A stretch of DNA of 64,000 bases from positions 1,053,117 to 1,117,116 of the forward strand of contig JAHRYM010000001.1 of assembly GCA_020622085.1 (NCBI GenBank). The letters are read 5' to 3'. This document shows, piece by piece, positions 32,600 through 39,971 of this stretch (its first letter is position 1; each line of letters starts with the position of its first letter). The notes below the pieces were generated by a model. The model ran no database searches, was not told where the DNA came from, and saw nothing but the letters and a program-made list of their open reading frames with translations. The position numbers and the translations under genes were made by a program. The DNA comes from Paracoccaceae bacterium (GTDB lineage Bacteria > Pseudomonadota > Alphaproteobacteria > Rhodobacterales > Rhodobacteraceae).

Positions 32600-33532
32600 T
32601 TACACTCCGGTCCGGGTCGGGCGGTCGAAGACCTTGCGACCCATCAGGCTGCCCAGCAGGTCGACCATCAGCCGCGCCGTCTTGCCCCGGTCGTCCAGAT
32701 AGGGGTTCAGTTCGACCAGATCGAGCGAGGTGACAAGCCCGCTTTCGTGCAGAAGCTCCATCACCAGATGCGCCTCGCGGAAGGTGGTGCCGCCCGGAAC
32801 CGTGGTGCCCACCGCTGGCGCAATCGACGGATCAAGGAAATCCACGTCGAGCGAGACATGCAGCATCCCGTCTGTGGCCGCCACCTTGTCGAGAAATTCG
32901 CGCAAGGGGGCGATGATGCCGCGTTCGTCGATCACCCGCATGTCGCAGATCGTGGCTTCGGTTTCCAGCAACCCGCGATGTTCGGCAGTGTCGACGGACC
33001 GGATGCCGTAAAGGCAGATGTTTTCCGGCGGGACCGGCGCAGGGAAGGGCGGGAAGGCATCGAACCCTTCGCGTCCGGCGATATAGGCGACGGGCGTGCC
33101 GTGCAGGTTGCCCGACTGCGTGGTGACGGGCGTGTGGTAATCGGTATGGGCATCGAGCCACAGAACGAAAAGCGGGCGGCCTTCGTCCCGCGCATGTTCC
33201 GCGACGCCGGCGATGGACCCCAAGGACAGCGAATGATCGCCGCCCATGAAGATCGGAAAGCCGGTCTTCATCGCCTGAGCCCCGCGCGCGGCCAGCGCCT
33301 CGGTCCAGCCGATGGTCTCTGACAGCGAATGCACCGCCGGGTTGGTGCAGAGCGCCGGGCGCAGGGCGGGCAGGGCGACATCGCCCCAGTCTTCCACGGG
33401 AAAGCCCAGATCGCGCAGCGCGCGTTCGATACCGGCCACGCGATAGGCGGCGGGGCCCATGAGGCAGCCGGCGCGTTTCTGGCCGCTGTCGATGGGGGCG
33501 CCGATCAGGATGCAGGGGCGATGGGCGGTCAT
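32600..33532 (-). CDS. rocF: Arginase
   Basis: A 310-aa ureohydrolase cleaving arginine to ornithine and urea. The two-manganese ligands are visible: FPIFMGGDHSLSLG, LWLDAHTDYHTP, and HVSLDVDFLDPSIAP, plus PGGTTFREAH. The start at 33532 (MTAHRPC) has GGAGC close upstream and gives a normal N-terminus. First gene of the two-gene unit with ocd and divergent from an Lrp-type regulator, a common arrangement for arginine catabolism. Confidence 0.95.
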   Translation of the reverse strand: MTAHRPCILIGAPIDSGQKRAGCLMGPAAYRVAGIERALRDLGFPVEDWGDVALPALRPALCTNPAVHSLSETIGWTEALAARGAQAMKTGFPIFMGGDHSLSLGSIAGVAEHARDEGRPLFVLWLDAHTDYHTPVTTQSGNLHGTPVAYIAGREGFDAFPPFPAPVPPENICLYGIRSVDTAEHRGLLETEATICDMRVIDERGIIAPLREFLDKVAATDGMLHVSLDVDFLDPSIAPAVGTTVPGGTTFREAHLVMELLHESGLVTSLDLVELNPYLDDRGKTARLMVDLLGSLMGRKVFDRPTRTGV

Positions 33533-33560
33533 GGTGGCTCCTGTCAAGGAATGCAAAGAT

Positions 33561-33593
33561 TGATGCTGCCATCATTGACCAGATCCTGTCTGG
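33561..33593. promoter_or_regulatory. Candidate Lrp-type operators between arginase and its regulator
   Basis: TGATG-CTGC-CATCA (33561-33574) and CCAGA-TCCTG-TCTGG (33579-33593) are two perfect 5-bp-arm inverted repeats, almost side by side in the divergent intergenic region. Assignment to the neighbouring regulator is inferred from position. Confidence 0.4.
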
Positions 33594-33657
33594 ATTCTTC
33601 CAGCATTTTGCGCATTATGTTGGCGTTGTGATCATTGCGGTGGTGACATTGACCGAA

Positions 33658-34089
33658 ATGGATGAAGCCGATCACCGCCTGCTGGCGGAACTGCGCCGCG
33701 ACGGCCGCGCAGCGCTCTCGGATCTGGCCGCGCGGCTTGGCGTGTCGCGCGCAACCGTCCGGGCGCGGATCGAGAGGCTGTCGGACCGGGGCGAGATCGC
33801 CGGCTTCACCGTTGTTACCCGCGGCGATGTCACCGCCATGCCGGTGCGCGGTCTGATGATGGTCGGAATCGAGGGGCGGGGCACCGACCGGATCCTGGCG
33901 CGGTTGACCGGCCTGCCCGAAGTGAGCGCCGTGCATTCGACCAACGGTCGCTGGGATCTGATCGTCGAGATCGGCACCCGGACGCTTGAGGAATTCGACG
34001 CCGTCCTGGCGTTGATCCGAAGGCTGGAGGGGGTCACGTCCTCGGAAACCAGCCTGATGCTGACGACCCGCCGGGCCGGGCGCCGCTGA
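33658..34089 (+). CDS. Lrp/AsnC family transcriptional regulator
   Basis: A 143-aa regulator from ATG 33658 (MDEADHRLL); GTG starts up to ten codons earlier are possible, none with a clear ribosome site. The N-terminal helix-turn-helix is LSDLAARLGVSRATVRARIERL; the C-terminal RAM/ligand domain includes GLPEVSAVHSTNGRWDLIVEIGT. Divergent from arginase-ocd, it is the likely arginine- or ornithine-responsive activator of that pair. Confidence 0.9.
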   Translation: MDEADHRLLAELRRDGRAALSDLAARLGVSRATVRARIERLSDRGEIAGFTVVTRGDVTAMPVRGLMMVGIEGRGTDRILARLTGLPEVSAVHSTNGRWDLIVEIGTRTLEEFDAVLALIRRLEGVTSSETSLMLTTRRAGRR

Positions 34090-34121
34090 CCGCCCTTGCG
34101 GTCTGCCGCCCGGCCCCCGGT

Positions 34122-34598
34122 TCAGTCTCTTGTGCGCGAGGCGGCGATCCAGACGGCCATCAGCGTGAAGGACAGGATCGCGTTCCAGCTTGCCATCGAC
34201 AGGCCGAGGAACTGCCAGGCGATCTCGTCGCAGCGCACCAGCGGCGCGGCGAGGATCTGGTTCAGCAATTCTTCGGACGAAAGTCCGCTGATGTCCTTCG
34301 AGGTGCAGGTCGAAGGTCCGATCCACCAGCCCAGCTCGACGCCCGCGTGATAGATCCCGAGCGCCCCCGTGGCCGCCGCCGCCAGCGCGCCCAGAATCGC
34401 AAGCCCCCGCGACCTTGCACCAAAAGCGAATATCAGGCCGATCGCGAAGGCGATGCCGTGGGGCCAGCGTTGCCAGAGGCACAGCTTGCAGGGCGCATAG
34501 CCCATCGCCTGGAAACCAAAGGCGGCAATCAGCATCGCAGCCGAACCGAAGCCGGCAAGGATGGCAAGTTTCTGGCGATTTCCGAAGGTTGGCCGCAT
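34122..34598 (-). CDS. dsbB: DsbB-family disulfide bond formation protein
   Basis: A 158-aa four-TM inner-membrane quinone reductase that reoxidises DsbA. First redox pair APCKLCLWQRWPH (Cys37, Cys40), second periplasmic pair in GPSTCTSKD and PLVRCDEIAW. Start ATG 34598 overlaps the stop of the upstream membrane gene by one base (TGATG), so the two are coupled. Confidence 0.88.
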   Translation of the reverse strand: MRPTFGNRQKLAILAGFGSAAMLIAAFGFQAMGYAPCKLCLWQRWPHGIAFAIGLIFAFGARSRGLAILGALAAAATGALGIYHAGVELGWWIGPSTCTSKDISGLSSEELLNQILAAPLVRCDEIAWQFLGLSMASWNAILSFTLMAVWIAASRTRD

Positions 34599-35182
34599 CA
34601 ATGCATCCTGAGGATGAAGACAAGCGCCACGACGATGATGGCAACCGCCAACGCCACAAGCGGCAGCCTGCGTTCGACATATTCAAGGATCACCTTGCCA
34701 TAGCGCCGCAAGAGCCAGGCAAGGCCGAAGAACCGCGCACCACGGGCCACGATGGCCGACAGGATGAAGAGCGGCAGGTTGAAGCCGACGACCCCCGACA
34801 GGATCGTTACCACCTTCATCGGCGGCAGGTGGGTCAGGCCGGATGTGACCAGCATCACCAGGACCGCGATCTGTCCGGTTTCGCCCCTGAGCGCGTTGAA
34901 GGCATCGAGCTTGCCGTAGAATTCAAGGATCGGTCTTGCGATCAGGTCGAAGGCATAGAACCCAAGCGCCCAGCCGAGGATGCCGCCCAGAACCGATGTG
35001 ACGGTGGCGATCAGCGCATAATGCATCGACCGTTCCGGCCGCGCCACGCACATCGGGATGAACAGCACGTCCGCAGGAATGGGAAACACCGAGCTTTCGA
35101 CGAAAGAGACGGTCCCCATCGCGGCCGGTGCGTGCCGGGATCGTGCCCAGCTGAGGGTCCATTCGTATAGTCGGCGGAACAT
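34598..35182 (-). CDS. YqaA/DedA-like (VTT domain) membrane protein
   Basis: A 194-aa polytopic protein beginning MFRRLYEWTLSWARSRHAPAAMG. The segments SFVESSVFPIPADVLFIPM, LGGILGWALGFYAF and SGLTHLPPMKVVTILSGVVG match the YqaA branch of the SNARE-associated/DedA superfamily, thought to act in membrane lipid homeostasis. At least four TM segments are visible. ATG 35182 is preceded by AGGA at 8-9 bases. Function in this organism is not defined by context. Confidence 0.85.
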   Translation of the reverse strand: MFRRLYEWTLSWARSRHAPAAMGTVSFVESSVFPIPADVLFIPMCVARPERSMHYALIATVTSVLGGILGWALGFYAFDLIARPILEFYGKLDAFNALRGETGQIAVLVMLVTSGLTHLPPMKVVTILSGVVGFNLPLFILSAIVARGARFFGLAWLLRRYGKVILEYVERRLPLVALAVAIIVVALVFILRMH

Positions 35183-35343
35183 CTGTCCGATCCTGTTCTT
35201 GCCCCGGCGGGGGGTAGGGCATGGGAAAGGGCGCGTCAAGCGGAACCGCCTTTGCGAACCGGCGTTACACAAGCTATTGTATCTGCGATAGGGAATGTCG
35301 ACCGGATTACGACAATTCATCGCATTTCGGGGGGAGTATTCAC

Positions 35344-36195
35344 ATGAAGTGGCAGGGCCGCCGCGGCAGCAGAAACATCGAGGACCGGCGCGGCATGCGA
35401 ATGGGTGGCGGCGCCGGGATCGGGGGATTCGGCCTTCTGGCGGTTCTGGCAATCGGTTACTTTCTCGGTATCGACGTGACACCCCTGCTGAACGGCCAGA
35501 TGGACGGGTCGGGCGAGATCGTGCAATCCGATGTGCCCCTGACCGAGGCCGACAGGCAGGCCGGGCAGTTCGTTTCCGTGACCCTTGCCGACACCGAGGA
35601 TGTCTGGGCGGACAACTTCCGGCAGCTTGGGCGGACCTATCAACCGGCGACGCTGGTGCTGTTCAAGCAGGTGACGCCTTCGCCCTGCGGCAATGCTTCG
35701 GGGGCGACGGGGCCGTTCTACTGCCCGATCGACAAGAAGGTTTATCTGGATACCGATTTCTTCACGACAATGTCGCAACGCATGGGGGCGGGCGGCGATT
35801 TCGCGGCCGCCTATGTCGTGGCGCATGAAGTGGCCCATCATGTCCAGGATGAACTCGGCATCCTTGAAAAGGTCAACAGCGTGCGCCAGCGCTCCAGCCA
35901 GGCCGTGTCCAACGACCTGTCGGTGCGAATCGAATTGCAGGCCGATTGCTTCTCGGGGATCTGGGCCCGGCAGGCTGCGGAGAAGTTCGGCACCATCGAC
36001 CGGCAGGATCTGCTGGAAGCGATCAACGCCGCCAAGCAGATCGGCGACGACACCCTGATGCGCAACGCGGGCCGCATCCCCACCCCCGAAGCCTTCACGC
36101 ATGGAACATCCCAACAACGCCAGCGCTGGCTGGTGCGCGGCATGGAGGCGGGGCAGATCGAGGCTTGCGATACCTTCGGCACCGACCAGCTTTGA
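35344..36195 (+). CDS. Neutral zinc metallopeptidase (YpfJ family)
   Basis: A 283-aa protein with a basic N-terminus, one TM helix (GIGGFGLLAVLAIGYFLGI) and an outside-facing peptidase domain. The zinc site is VVAHEVAHHVQDELG, with the downstream IELQADCFSGIWA supplying the third ligand region; SPCGNASGATGPFYCPIDKKVYLD precedes it. A GGGGGGAG stretch is well placed before ATG 35344. Substrate unknown. tRNA-Leu follows after 63 bases. Confidence 0.88.
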   Translation: MKWQGRRGSRNIEDRRGMRMGGGAGIGGFGLLAVLAIGYFLGIDVTPLLNGQMDGSGEIVQSDVPLTEADRQAGQFVSVTLADTEDVWADNFRQLGRTYQPATLVLFKQVTPSPCGNASGATGPFYCPIDKKVYLDTDFFTTMSQRMGAGGDFAAAYVVAHEVAHHVQDELGILEKVNSVRQRSSQAVSNDLSVRIELQADCFSGIWARQAAEKFGTIDRQDLLEAINAAKQIGDDTLMRNAGRIPTPEAFTHGTSQQRQRWLVRGMEAGQIEACDTFGTDQL

Positions 36196-36258
36196 ACTGC
36201 GCCGGCAATCACCCACTTGTCTGGCGCCCCGCGGGGCGCTAGATCGTCGGATCAAGGC

Positions 36259-36342
36259 GCCCGAGTGGTGGAATGGTAGACGCAGGGGATTCAAAATCCT
36301 CCGCCGCAAGGCTTGCGAGTTCGAGTCTCGCCTCGGGCACCA
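36259..36342 (+). tRNA. tRNA-Leu (anticodon CAA)
   Basis: Acceptor arms GCCCGAG (36259-36265) and CTCGGGC (36332-36338) close a cloverleaf; anticodon stem GGGGA/TCCTC carries loop TTCAAAA (anticodon CAA, codon UUG); a long variable arm (class II) follows; T arm GCGAG-TTCGAGT-CTCGC; discriminator A and encoded CCA at 36340-36342. Confidence 0.95.
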
Positions 36343-36365
36343 GACTGAAGACAGTGCAGACCTGA

Positions 36366-36396
36366 AAACGGGCCGGTCGATGCGACTGGCCCGTTT
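36366..36396 (+). terminator. Terminator after tRNA-Leu
   Basis: A 14-bp stem (36366-36379 with 36383-36396; one G-U pair) around the 3-nt loop ATG; each arm carries AAACGGGCC or its complement. TTT at the end of the right arm is followed by CGGTTT. Confidence 0.75.
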
Positions 36397-36660
36397 CGGT
36401 TTCCGGTGGCTCTGCCTGAGTTGCGGGTCGCGCCCGGACCGTCGCTTTCGGCCCGGTGAAGTTTGCCGCCCGATGCTTTCGGGACGACCGAGCGGTGATA
36501 TTTCGAATCACGAATACAACCTGAATGCGGGTGGGTATCGTGAACACGGAAACAAACATGCTGCTTTCGCCAGAATGTCCGTGAATATCTGCAAAAGAGG
36601 CTGCGCGCCGGCCAGCAGGCGTGGTGATGGCTCAAGTTTTTCGAAGTTTCCGCATCCGAA

Positions 36661-36756
36661 ACGGGCACCTGTCTAAAAGGACAAGTCACCCCGGAGCGGA
36701 GTTTGACATTTGTCACGACGCCGGATCACGACCTGTCTTTTTGGACGGGTGCCCGT
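36661..36756 (+). repeat. Large imperfect palindrome, 27-bp arms
   Basis: Arms at 36661-36687 and 36730-36756 match at 23 of 27 positions as inverted repeats, starting ACGGGCACC and ending GGTGCCCGT. In a plus-strand RNA three of the four mismatches become G-U pairs and only one (A-C) is broken. The 42-base centre contains TGACA-TT-TGTCA. GAA directly abuts both outer ends (36658-36660, 36757-36759), so a small mobile element with a 3-bp duplication is an alternative to a structured RNA. Confidence 0.6.
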
Positions 36757-37013
36757 GAAAATTCCCCCTGCAACGGGTGCGTGAACCTGAAACAGTTACC
36801 GGGCGGTAAATGGCGATTGTGGGGGCGAGCAGGCCGGCAGACGCAAGATATTGGCGAAGAACCCTTTGTCGGCCCCGCCAACTGGCGTAATCAGATCCTG
36901 TCAGCGGATGAACGCAGACGGAAAAGAGACCGGAAGACAGTCAGGCCTGTGTGCAGTTCGTGCCGCTGAGCTTCCGGATCAAGGGGTGGCCGTTCCGGTG
37001 TGCAGCGGACGGC

Positions 37014-37057
37014 CCGGACCAAGCGGGCGGGTGTGGCCCGGTCCGGTTCCTTTTTTT
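37014..37057 (+). terminator. Terminator-like hairpin in the gene-poor interval
   Basis: CCGGACC (37014-37020) and GGTCCGG (37040-37046) around a 19-nt loop, followed by TTCC and seven Ts (37051-37057). No gene upstream on this strand accounts for it other than the tRNA, which has its own terminator. Confidence 0.55.
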
Positions 37058-37110
37058 CCGCCTGCCGGATGCTGGCGTGTGTGTGTGTGTTGTTAACGAG
37101 TGCCGTGCGA

Positions 37111-37127
37111 GTGTTCCCGAGTAACAC
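37111..37127. promoter_or_regulatory. Inverted repeat upstream of the Hint genes
   Basis: GTGTT (37111-37115), seven bases, AACAC (37123-37127). The size suits a dimeric regulator; it lies in a GT-rich stretch ahead of the ORF at 37260. Factor unknown. Confidence 0.3.
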
Positions 37128-37259
37128 GTTCAGTGTGTGATCTGAGGTAAGTGGTGGTCCCGGCGGGGCTTGTGTGTGTCCCCAGGGATTTGTGTGGATG
37201 AAGAGTGTGGTGGCCGCTCGCCTTCGGCAGCGGATGTTCAATACCATAGGTGGTGGTGC

Positions 37260-37577
37260 ATGAAGCTTGTAAGACGCGAGTCGCCTGTTACGGCATCAGG
37301 CATCACCACCGACGATTTCCTGTCCGATGAAGGCACCCCGGTGATGACCGTGACGCGGGTGCCGTCGCTTGCGGCGACACGCAGGGGCGCGGTCCTTGCG
37401 GCTCTCCGGTCCTTCCATCCCTTCCCCTTCGGCTGGTGCAAGATCGCCGCCATAATGTCGTCGGTCATGGGTGGCGGGAACCGCGGACTGGTGCCGGTGT
37501 TGGTTCCTGTCCGGATCGTGCAGCCCTGTTCCCCCGCCAGCGGCCGGCGCGCATTGCGTCGGACAGCAAGATACTGA
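37260..37577 (+). CDS. Uncertain 105-codon ORF in frame with the following Hint gene
   Basis: ATG 37260 follows AGGTGG at 6-7 bases, and the first half (MKLVRRESPVTASG, then ITTDDFLSDEGTPVMTVTR) has coding-like third-position GC. The second half is Arg/Cys/Pro rich and less protein-like. It ends at TGA 37575-37577 and is in the same frame as the Hint ORF that begins ten bases later. It could be the former N-terminal part of that protein cut by a nonsense change, a separate small gene, or spurious. No family recognised. Confidence 0.3.
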   Translation: MKLVRRESPVTASGITTDDFLSDEGTPVMTVTRVPSLAATRRGAVLAALRSFHPFPFGWCKIAAIMSSVMGGGNRGLVPVLVPVRIVQPCSPASGRRALRRTARY

Positions 37578-37586
37578 GAGAACGAA

Positions 37587-38174
37587 TTGTCCTGTTTCAC
37601 GCCTGGAACCCTGATTGCGACCCCAACCGGCGAGCGGCCGGTTGAAACGCTTGCAGTGGGGCAGAAAATCCTGACACGCGACCATGGCCCGCAGGTTTTG
37701 CGCCGCGTCGTCGAGACCCGGCTGGACTATGCCAATCTGGTTGCGCGCCCGCATCTGCGCCCGATCCTGCTGCGTAAAAGCGGGCTTGGACAGGCGGTGC
37801 CCGAAAACGACATGCTGATCAGCCCCAACCATCGGGTTCTTGTCGGAGCCGATCACACCGTTCTGGAACTGGAGGATCACGAGGCGCTGGTCGCCGCCAA
37901 GCATCTGGTCCACAACAGCCACATCCGCGTGGTCGACACTCTGGGCGTGACCTATATCCTGCCGCTGTTTGACCGCCACCAGATCGTGCTTGCCAATGGC
38001 CTGTGGGTCGAAGCCTTCAATCCCGCCGATCATTCGCTGAACGGGCTCGGCAATGCCCAGCGGAGCGAGATCGAGGAACTGTTTCCCGGCCTTGCCGCCG
38101 AACTGCCTCAGCCGCGGCGGGCCACGGTCTTTTCCCGGCTCGAGCGTATGGGGCTTTCCTTCTTCACCCACTGA
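37587..38174 (+). CDS. Hint (Hedgehog/intein) domain protein
   Basis: A 195-aa protein consisting almost only of a Hint_2-type domain. Cys1 is in SCFTPGTLIATPTGERPVE at residue 3; block-B-like LISPNHRVLVGAD with its His, VAAKHLVH, and YILPLFDRHQIVLANGLWVE match the Rhodobacterales Hint family. These domains can self-cleave at Cys1; physiological roles in bacteria are largely unknown. Start is TTG 37587 with GAGAG six bases upstream; a stop codon in frame lies just before it, so no longer form is possible without readthrough. Confidence 0.75.
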   Translation: MSCFTPGTLIATPTGERPVETLAVGQKILTRDHGPQVLRRVVETRLDYANLVARPHLRPILLRKSGLGQAVPENDMLISPNHRVLVGADHTVLELEDHEALVAAKHLVHNSHIRVVDTLGVTYILPLFDRHQIVLANGLWVEAFNPADHSLNGLGNAQRSEIEELFPGLAAELPQPRRATVFSRLERMGLSFFTH

Positions 38175-38337
38175 TTGCGGCGACCGGGTCTTGTCCCCGG
38201 GAAACCACAGGATGTTGTGCGGAAAATCGCTCTGAGTGGCGATTATTGTGTGCTGCCTCTCGTCACGGGGGCCAATCTCGCGTATGGATCGAGTGGTGGA
38301 ATGGGGCGCGGCAGACGCTTCACCAGCGGGGGATGGA

Positions 38338-38922
38338 ATGTCGGGAAATGGGGCGCAGCACGCGCGCATCGGTGAAGCCTGTGCCTCGGGTCCGGGCGTT
38401 GCCCCTTCTCCTGCGCTGGTGACCGGTCTGGGGCAACAGGCCCGCATCTCGACGCTGCGGGGGCTGGTGCCGGTGCTGGCACTGGTGGCGGGCGATCTTG
38501 TGCTGACGCGAGACAGCGGTTTCCGTCCGGTGCTTTGGGCGGGGCAGGCCGAGCACGGCATCGCCGAGGGCCGCAACCACCCCGTCGCCGCCGTGACCGC
38601 GCCGGACCACCCTGGATCCGGCAGCGCCGATGATCGCGCCGATACCCGCCCAATTGCCATCATCCGGAACATTGGCCCAGTGGCTGTTGATTGCGCCGAA
38701 CCGATCACTTCGGTCTTGCTGGTATTGGATCGACATTCACAAGTGCTGGCCGATGGCAGCTGGACCGAAACCCATTCTCCGATGCAGCTCGAGGCGCTGG
38801 TGGCCGAGGCGCAGGCGCCGGATCTTCACCGCAGGATTGCCGAGCTCTGGCGCGATGACAGGCCGGTGCGCCCGGTGCTGGTTTCGGCCGGAACCGTGCC
38901 GGGCATCCCCGGCGCCGGGTGA
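38338..38922 (+). CDS. Second Hint-like protein, lacking the catalytic Cys
   Basis: A 194-aa product from ATG 38338, which has GGGGGATGGA just upstream; an open frame extends earlier without a ribosome site. ISTLRGLVPVLALVAGDLVLTRDSGFRPVLWAG and TSVLLVLDRHSQVLADGSWTE align with the Hint family core (GPVPVEALAAGD, VLTRDHGF, DRH), but the place of Cys1 reads LGQQARIS, without Cys. It is therefore a probable non-cleaving paralogue in tandem with the preceding gene. Confidence 0.6.
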   Translation: MSGNGAQHARIGEACASGPGVAPSPALVTGLGQQARISTLRGLVPVLALVAGDLVLTRDSGFRPVLWAGQAEHGIAEGRNHPVAAVTAPDHPGSGSADDRADTRPIAIIRNIGPVAVDCAEPITSVLLVLDRHSQVLADGSWTETHSPMQLEALVAEAQAPDLHRRIAELWRDDRPVRPVLVSAGTVPGIPGAG

Positions 38923-39094
38923 GCCACCGGCCGGAACGGGGCGACAGAAGGGACGGGGCGCGCGCGACGGGGCGACACGATTGCCCGGGCTGCACCCCGC
39001 TCCACGAGTTGCGATGGTATCGACCGACCCGCTGCGGCACTGGACCTTGCCGCGCCGCGCGCTATAAGGGGGCAATCGCCCGGAGGATGCCCGA

Positions 39095-39469
39095 ATGAAC
39101 TTTCTGCTTCGCTTGCTGACATGGTGGAACAGCCAGACGCTTGGCACCCAGATCTATACCTGGCGCAAGGGCCGCAAGGTTGGCGAGGACGAACAGGGCA
39201 ATGCCTTCTACCAGACCGCCGACGGCAAGCGCCGCTGGGTGATCTACAATGGAGAATCCGAGGCAAGCCGCGTGTCGCCCGAATGGCACGGCTGGCTGCA
39301 CTTCACCTGGGACGAGCCGCCCACCCGCGCCGCGCTGGCGCACAAGCCCTGGGAAGAACCCCACCAGGAAAACCTGACCGGAACGCCGCTGGCTTATGCG
39401 CCGGCCGGGTCGATCCGGCGCGCGGTGCCGATTGCCCGCACCGATTACGAGGCCTGGTCGCCGGAATAG
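39095..39469 (+). CDS. NADH:ubiquinone oxidoreductase subunit NDUFA12 family
   Basis: A 124-aa complex I accessory subunit found in alphaproteobacteria and mitochondria. [58 protein letters not shown] and the Pro-rich end are characteristic. GGAGG is well placed before the ATG. Separated from the nuo genes, as is common. Confidence 0.95.
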   Translation: MNFLLRLLTWWNSQTLGTQIYTWRKGRKVGEDEQGNAFYQTADGKRRWVIYNGESEASRVSPEWHGWLHFTWDEPPTRAALAHKPWEEPHQENLTGTPLAYAPAGSIRRAVPIARTDYEAWSPE

Positions 39470-39473
39470 GACC

Positions 39474-39971
39474 ATGAGCCACAACAAGACCGAAGTTTTC
39501 ACCGGCGCGGCGGTGCTTGCCGTCGCCATTGCCTTTGCCACCTATGCCAGTCAGGGGCTTGGCCTTGGGCGCGCGTCCGATTCCTACAGCCTGCGCGCCA
39601 GCTTCCGCTCGGTCGAGGGGGTGACGGTCGGAACAGACGTGCGGATGGCCGGGGTCAAGGTCGGTTCGGTCACGTCGCTTGCCCTGAACTCACAGACCTT
39701 CATGGCCGATGCGGTGGTCACGGTGAAGCAGGGCATCGAAGTGCCCGACGACAGCACCATCGCGGTTGCGTCCGAAGGGTTGCTGGGGGGGGCCTTCGTC
39801 GACATCCAGCCGGGCGGCAGTGTCGATGTGCTGGCCCCCGGCGCCGAGATCGAGGATACCCAGGGCGCCGTCAGCCTGATCACGCTCCTGATGAAATTCG
39901 TGGGCGGCGGCGGAGATCCGGCCAAGGCGGACGGCACGGCCGCGCCCACCGGTGACGGGACCATCCAATGA
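39474..39971 (+). CDS. mlaD: Outer-membrane lipid asymmetry protein MlaD
   Basis: A 165-aa MCE-domain protein with an N-terminal anchor helix (TGAAVLAVAIAFATYASQG). The MCE core is LRASFRSVEGVTVGTDVRMAGVKVG, VVTVKQGIEVPDDSTIAVASEGLLGGAFVDIQPGG. MlaD hexamers carry phospholipid between membranes with MlaFEB; those partners are not in the window. Start ATG 39474 is four bases after the NDUFA12 stop; its own stop overlaps the next gene (ATGA). Confidence 0.93.
   Translation: MSHNKTEVFTGAAVLAVAIAFATYASQGLGLGRASDSYSLRASFRSVEGVTVGTDVRMAGVKVGSVTSLALNSQTFMADAVVTVKQGIEVPDDSTIAVASEGLLGGAFVDIQPGGSVDVLAPGAEIEDTQGAVSLITLLMKFVGGGGDPAKADGTAAPTGDGTIQ

Larger units (their letters stand above)
36397..37259. 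other. Gene-poor interval with structured elements
   Basis: No convincing protein gene is seen in these 863 bases; short open frames have no ribosome site or family resemblance. Contents in order: CCCGA-TGCTT-TCGGG hairpin (about 36471-36485), the large palindrome 36661-36756, TTACC-GGGC-GGTAA (36796-36809), a terminator-like hairpin with seven Ts (37014-37057), a GT-dinucleotide run (37076-37092) and GTGTT-N7-AACAC (37111-37127). The terminator orientation suggests a plus-strand transcript ending at 37057. Confidence 0.5.

Noticed and set aside
31202-33322. 706-codon plus-strand open frame opposite ocd and arginase
   Set aside because: Shadow spanning two well-supported genes and the gyrA promoter.
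36703-36969. 88-codon ORF in the gene-poor interval
   Set aside because: No ribosome site, overlaps the palindrome arm, and composition does not look coding.
37076-37092. GT repeats considered as a CRISPR or satellite
   Set aside because: Simple dinucleotide run, no spacers or longer repeat unit.
37238-37600. 120-codon minus-strand ORF opposite the ORF at 37260
   Set aside because: No ribosome site or family; kept neither as gene nor as evidence.
36259-38922. tRNA-Leu-adjacent genomic island with attachment sites
   Set aside because: No integrase and no second copy of the tRNA 3' end could be seen by eye up to the NDUFA12 gene.
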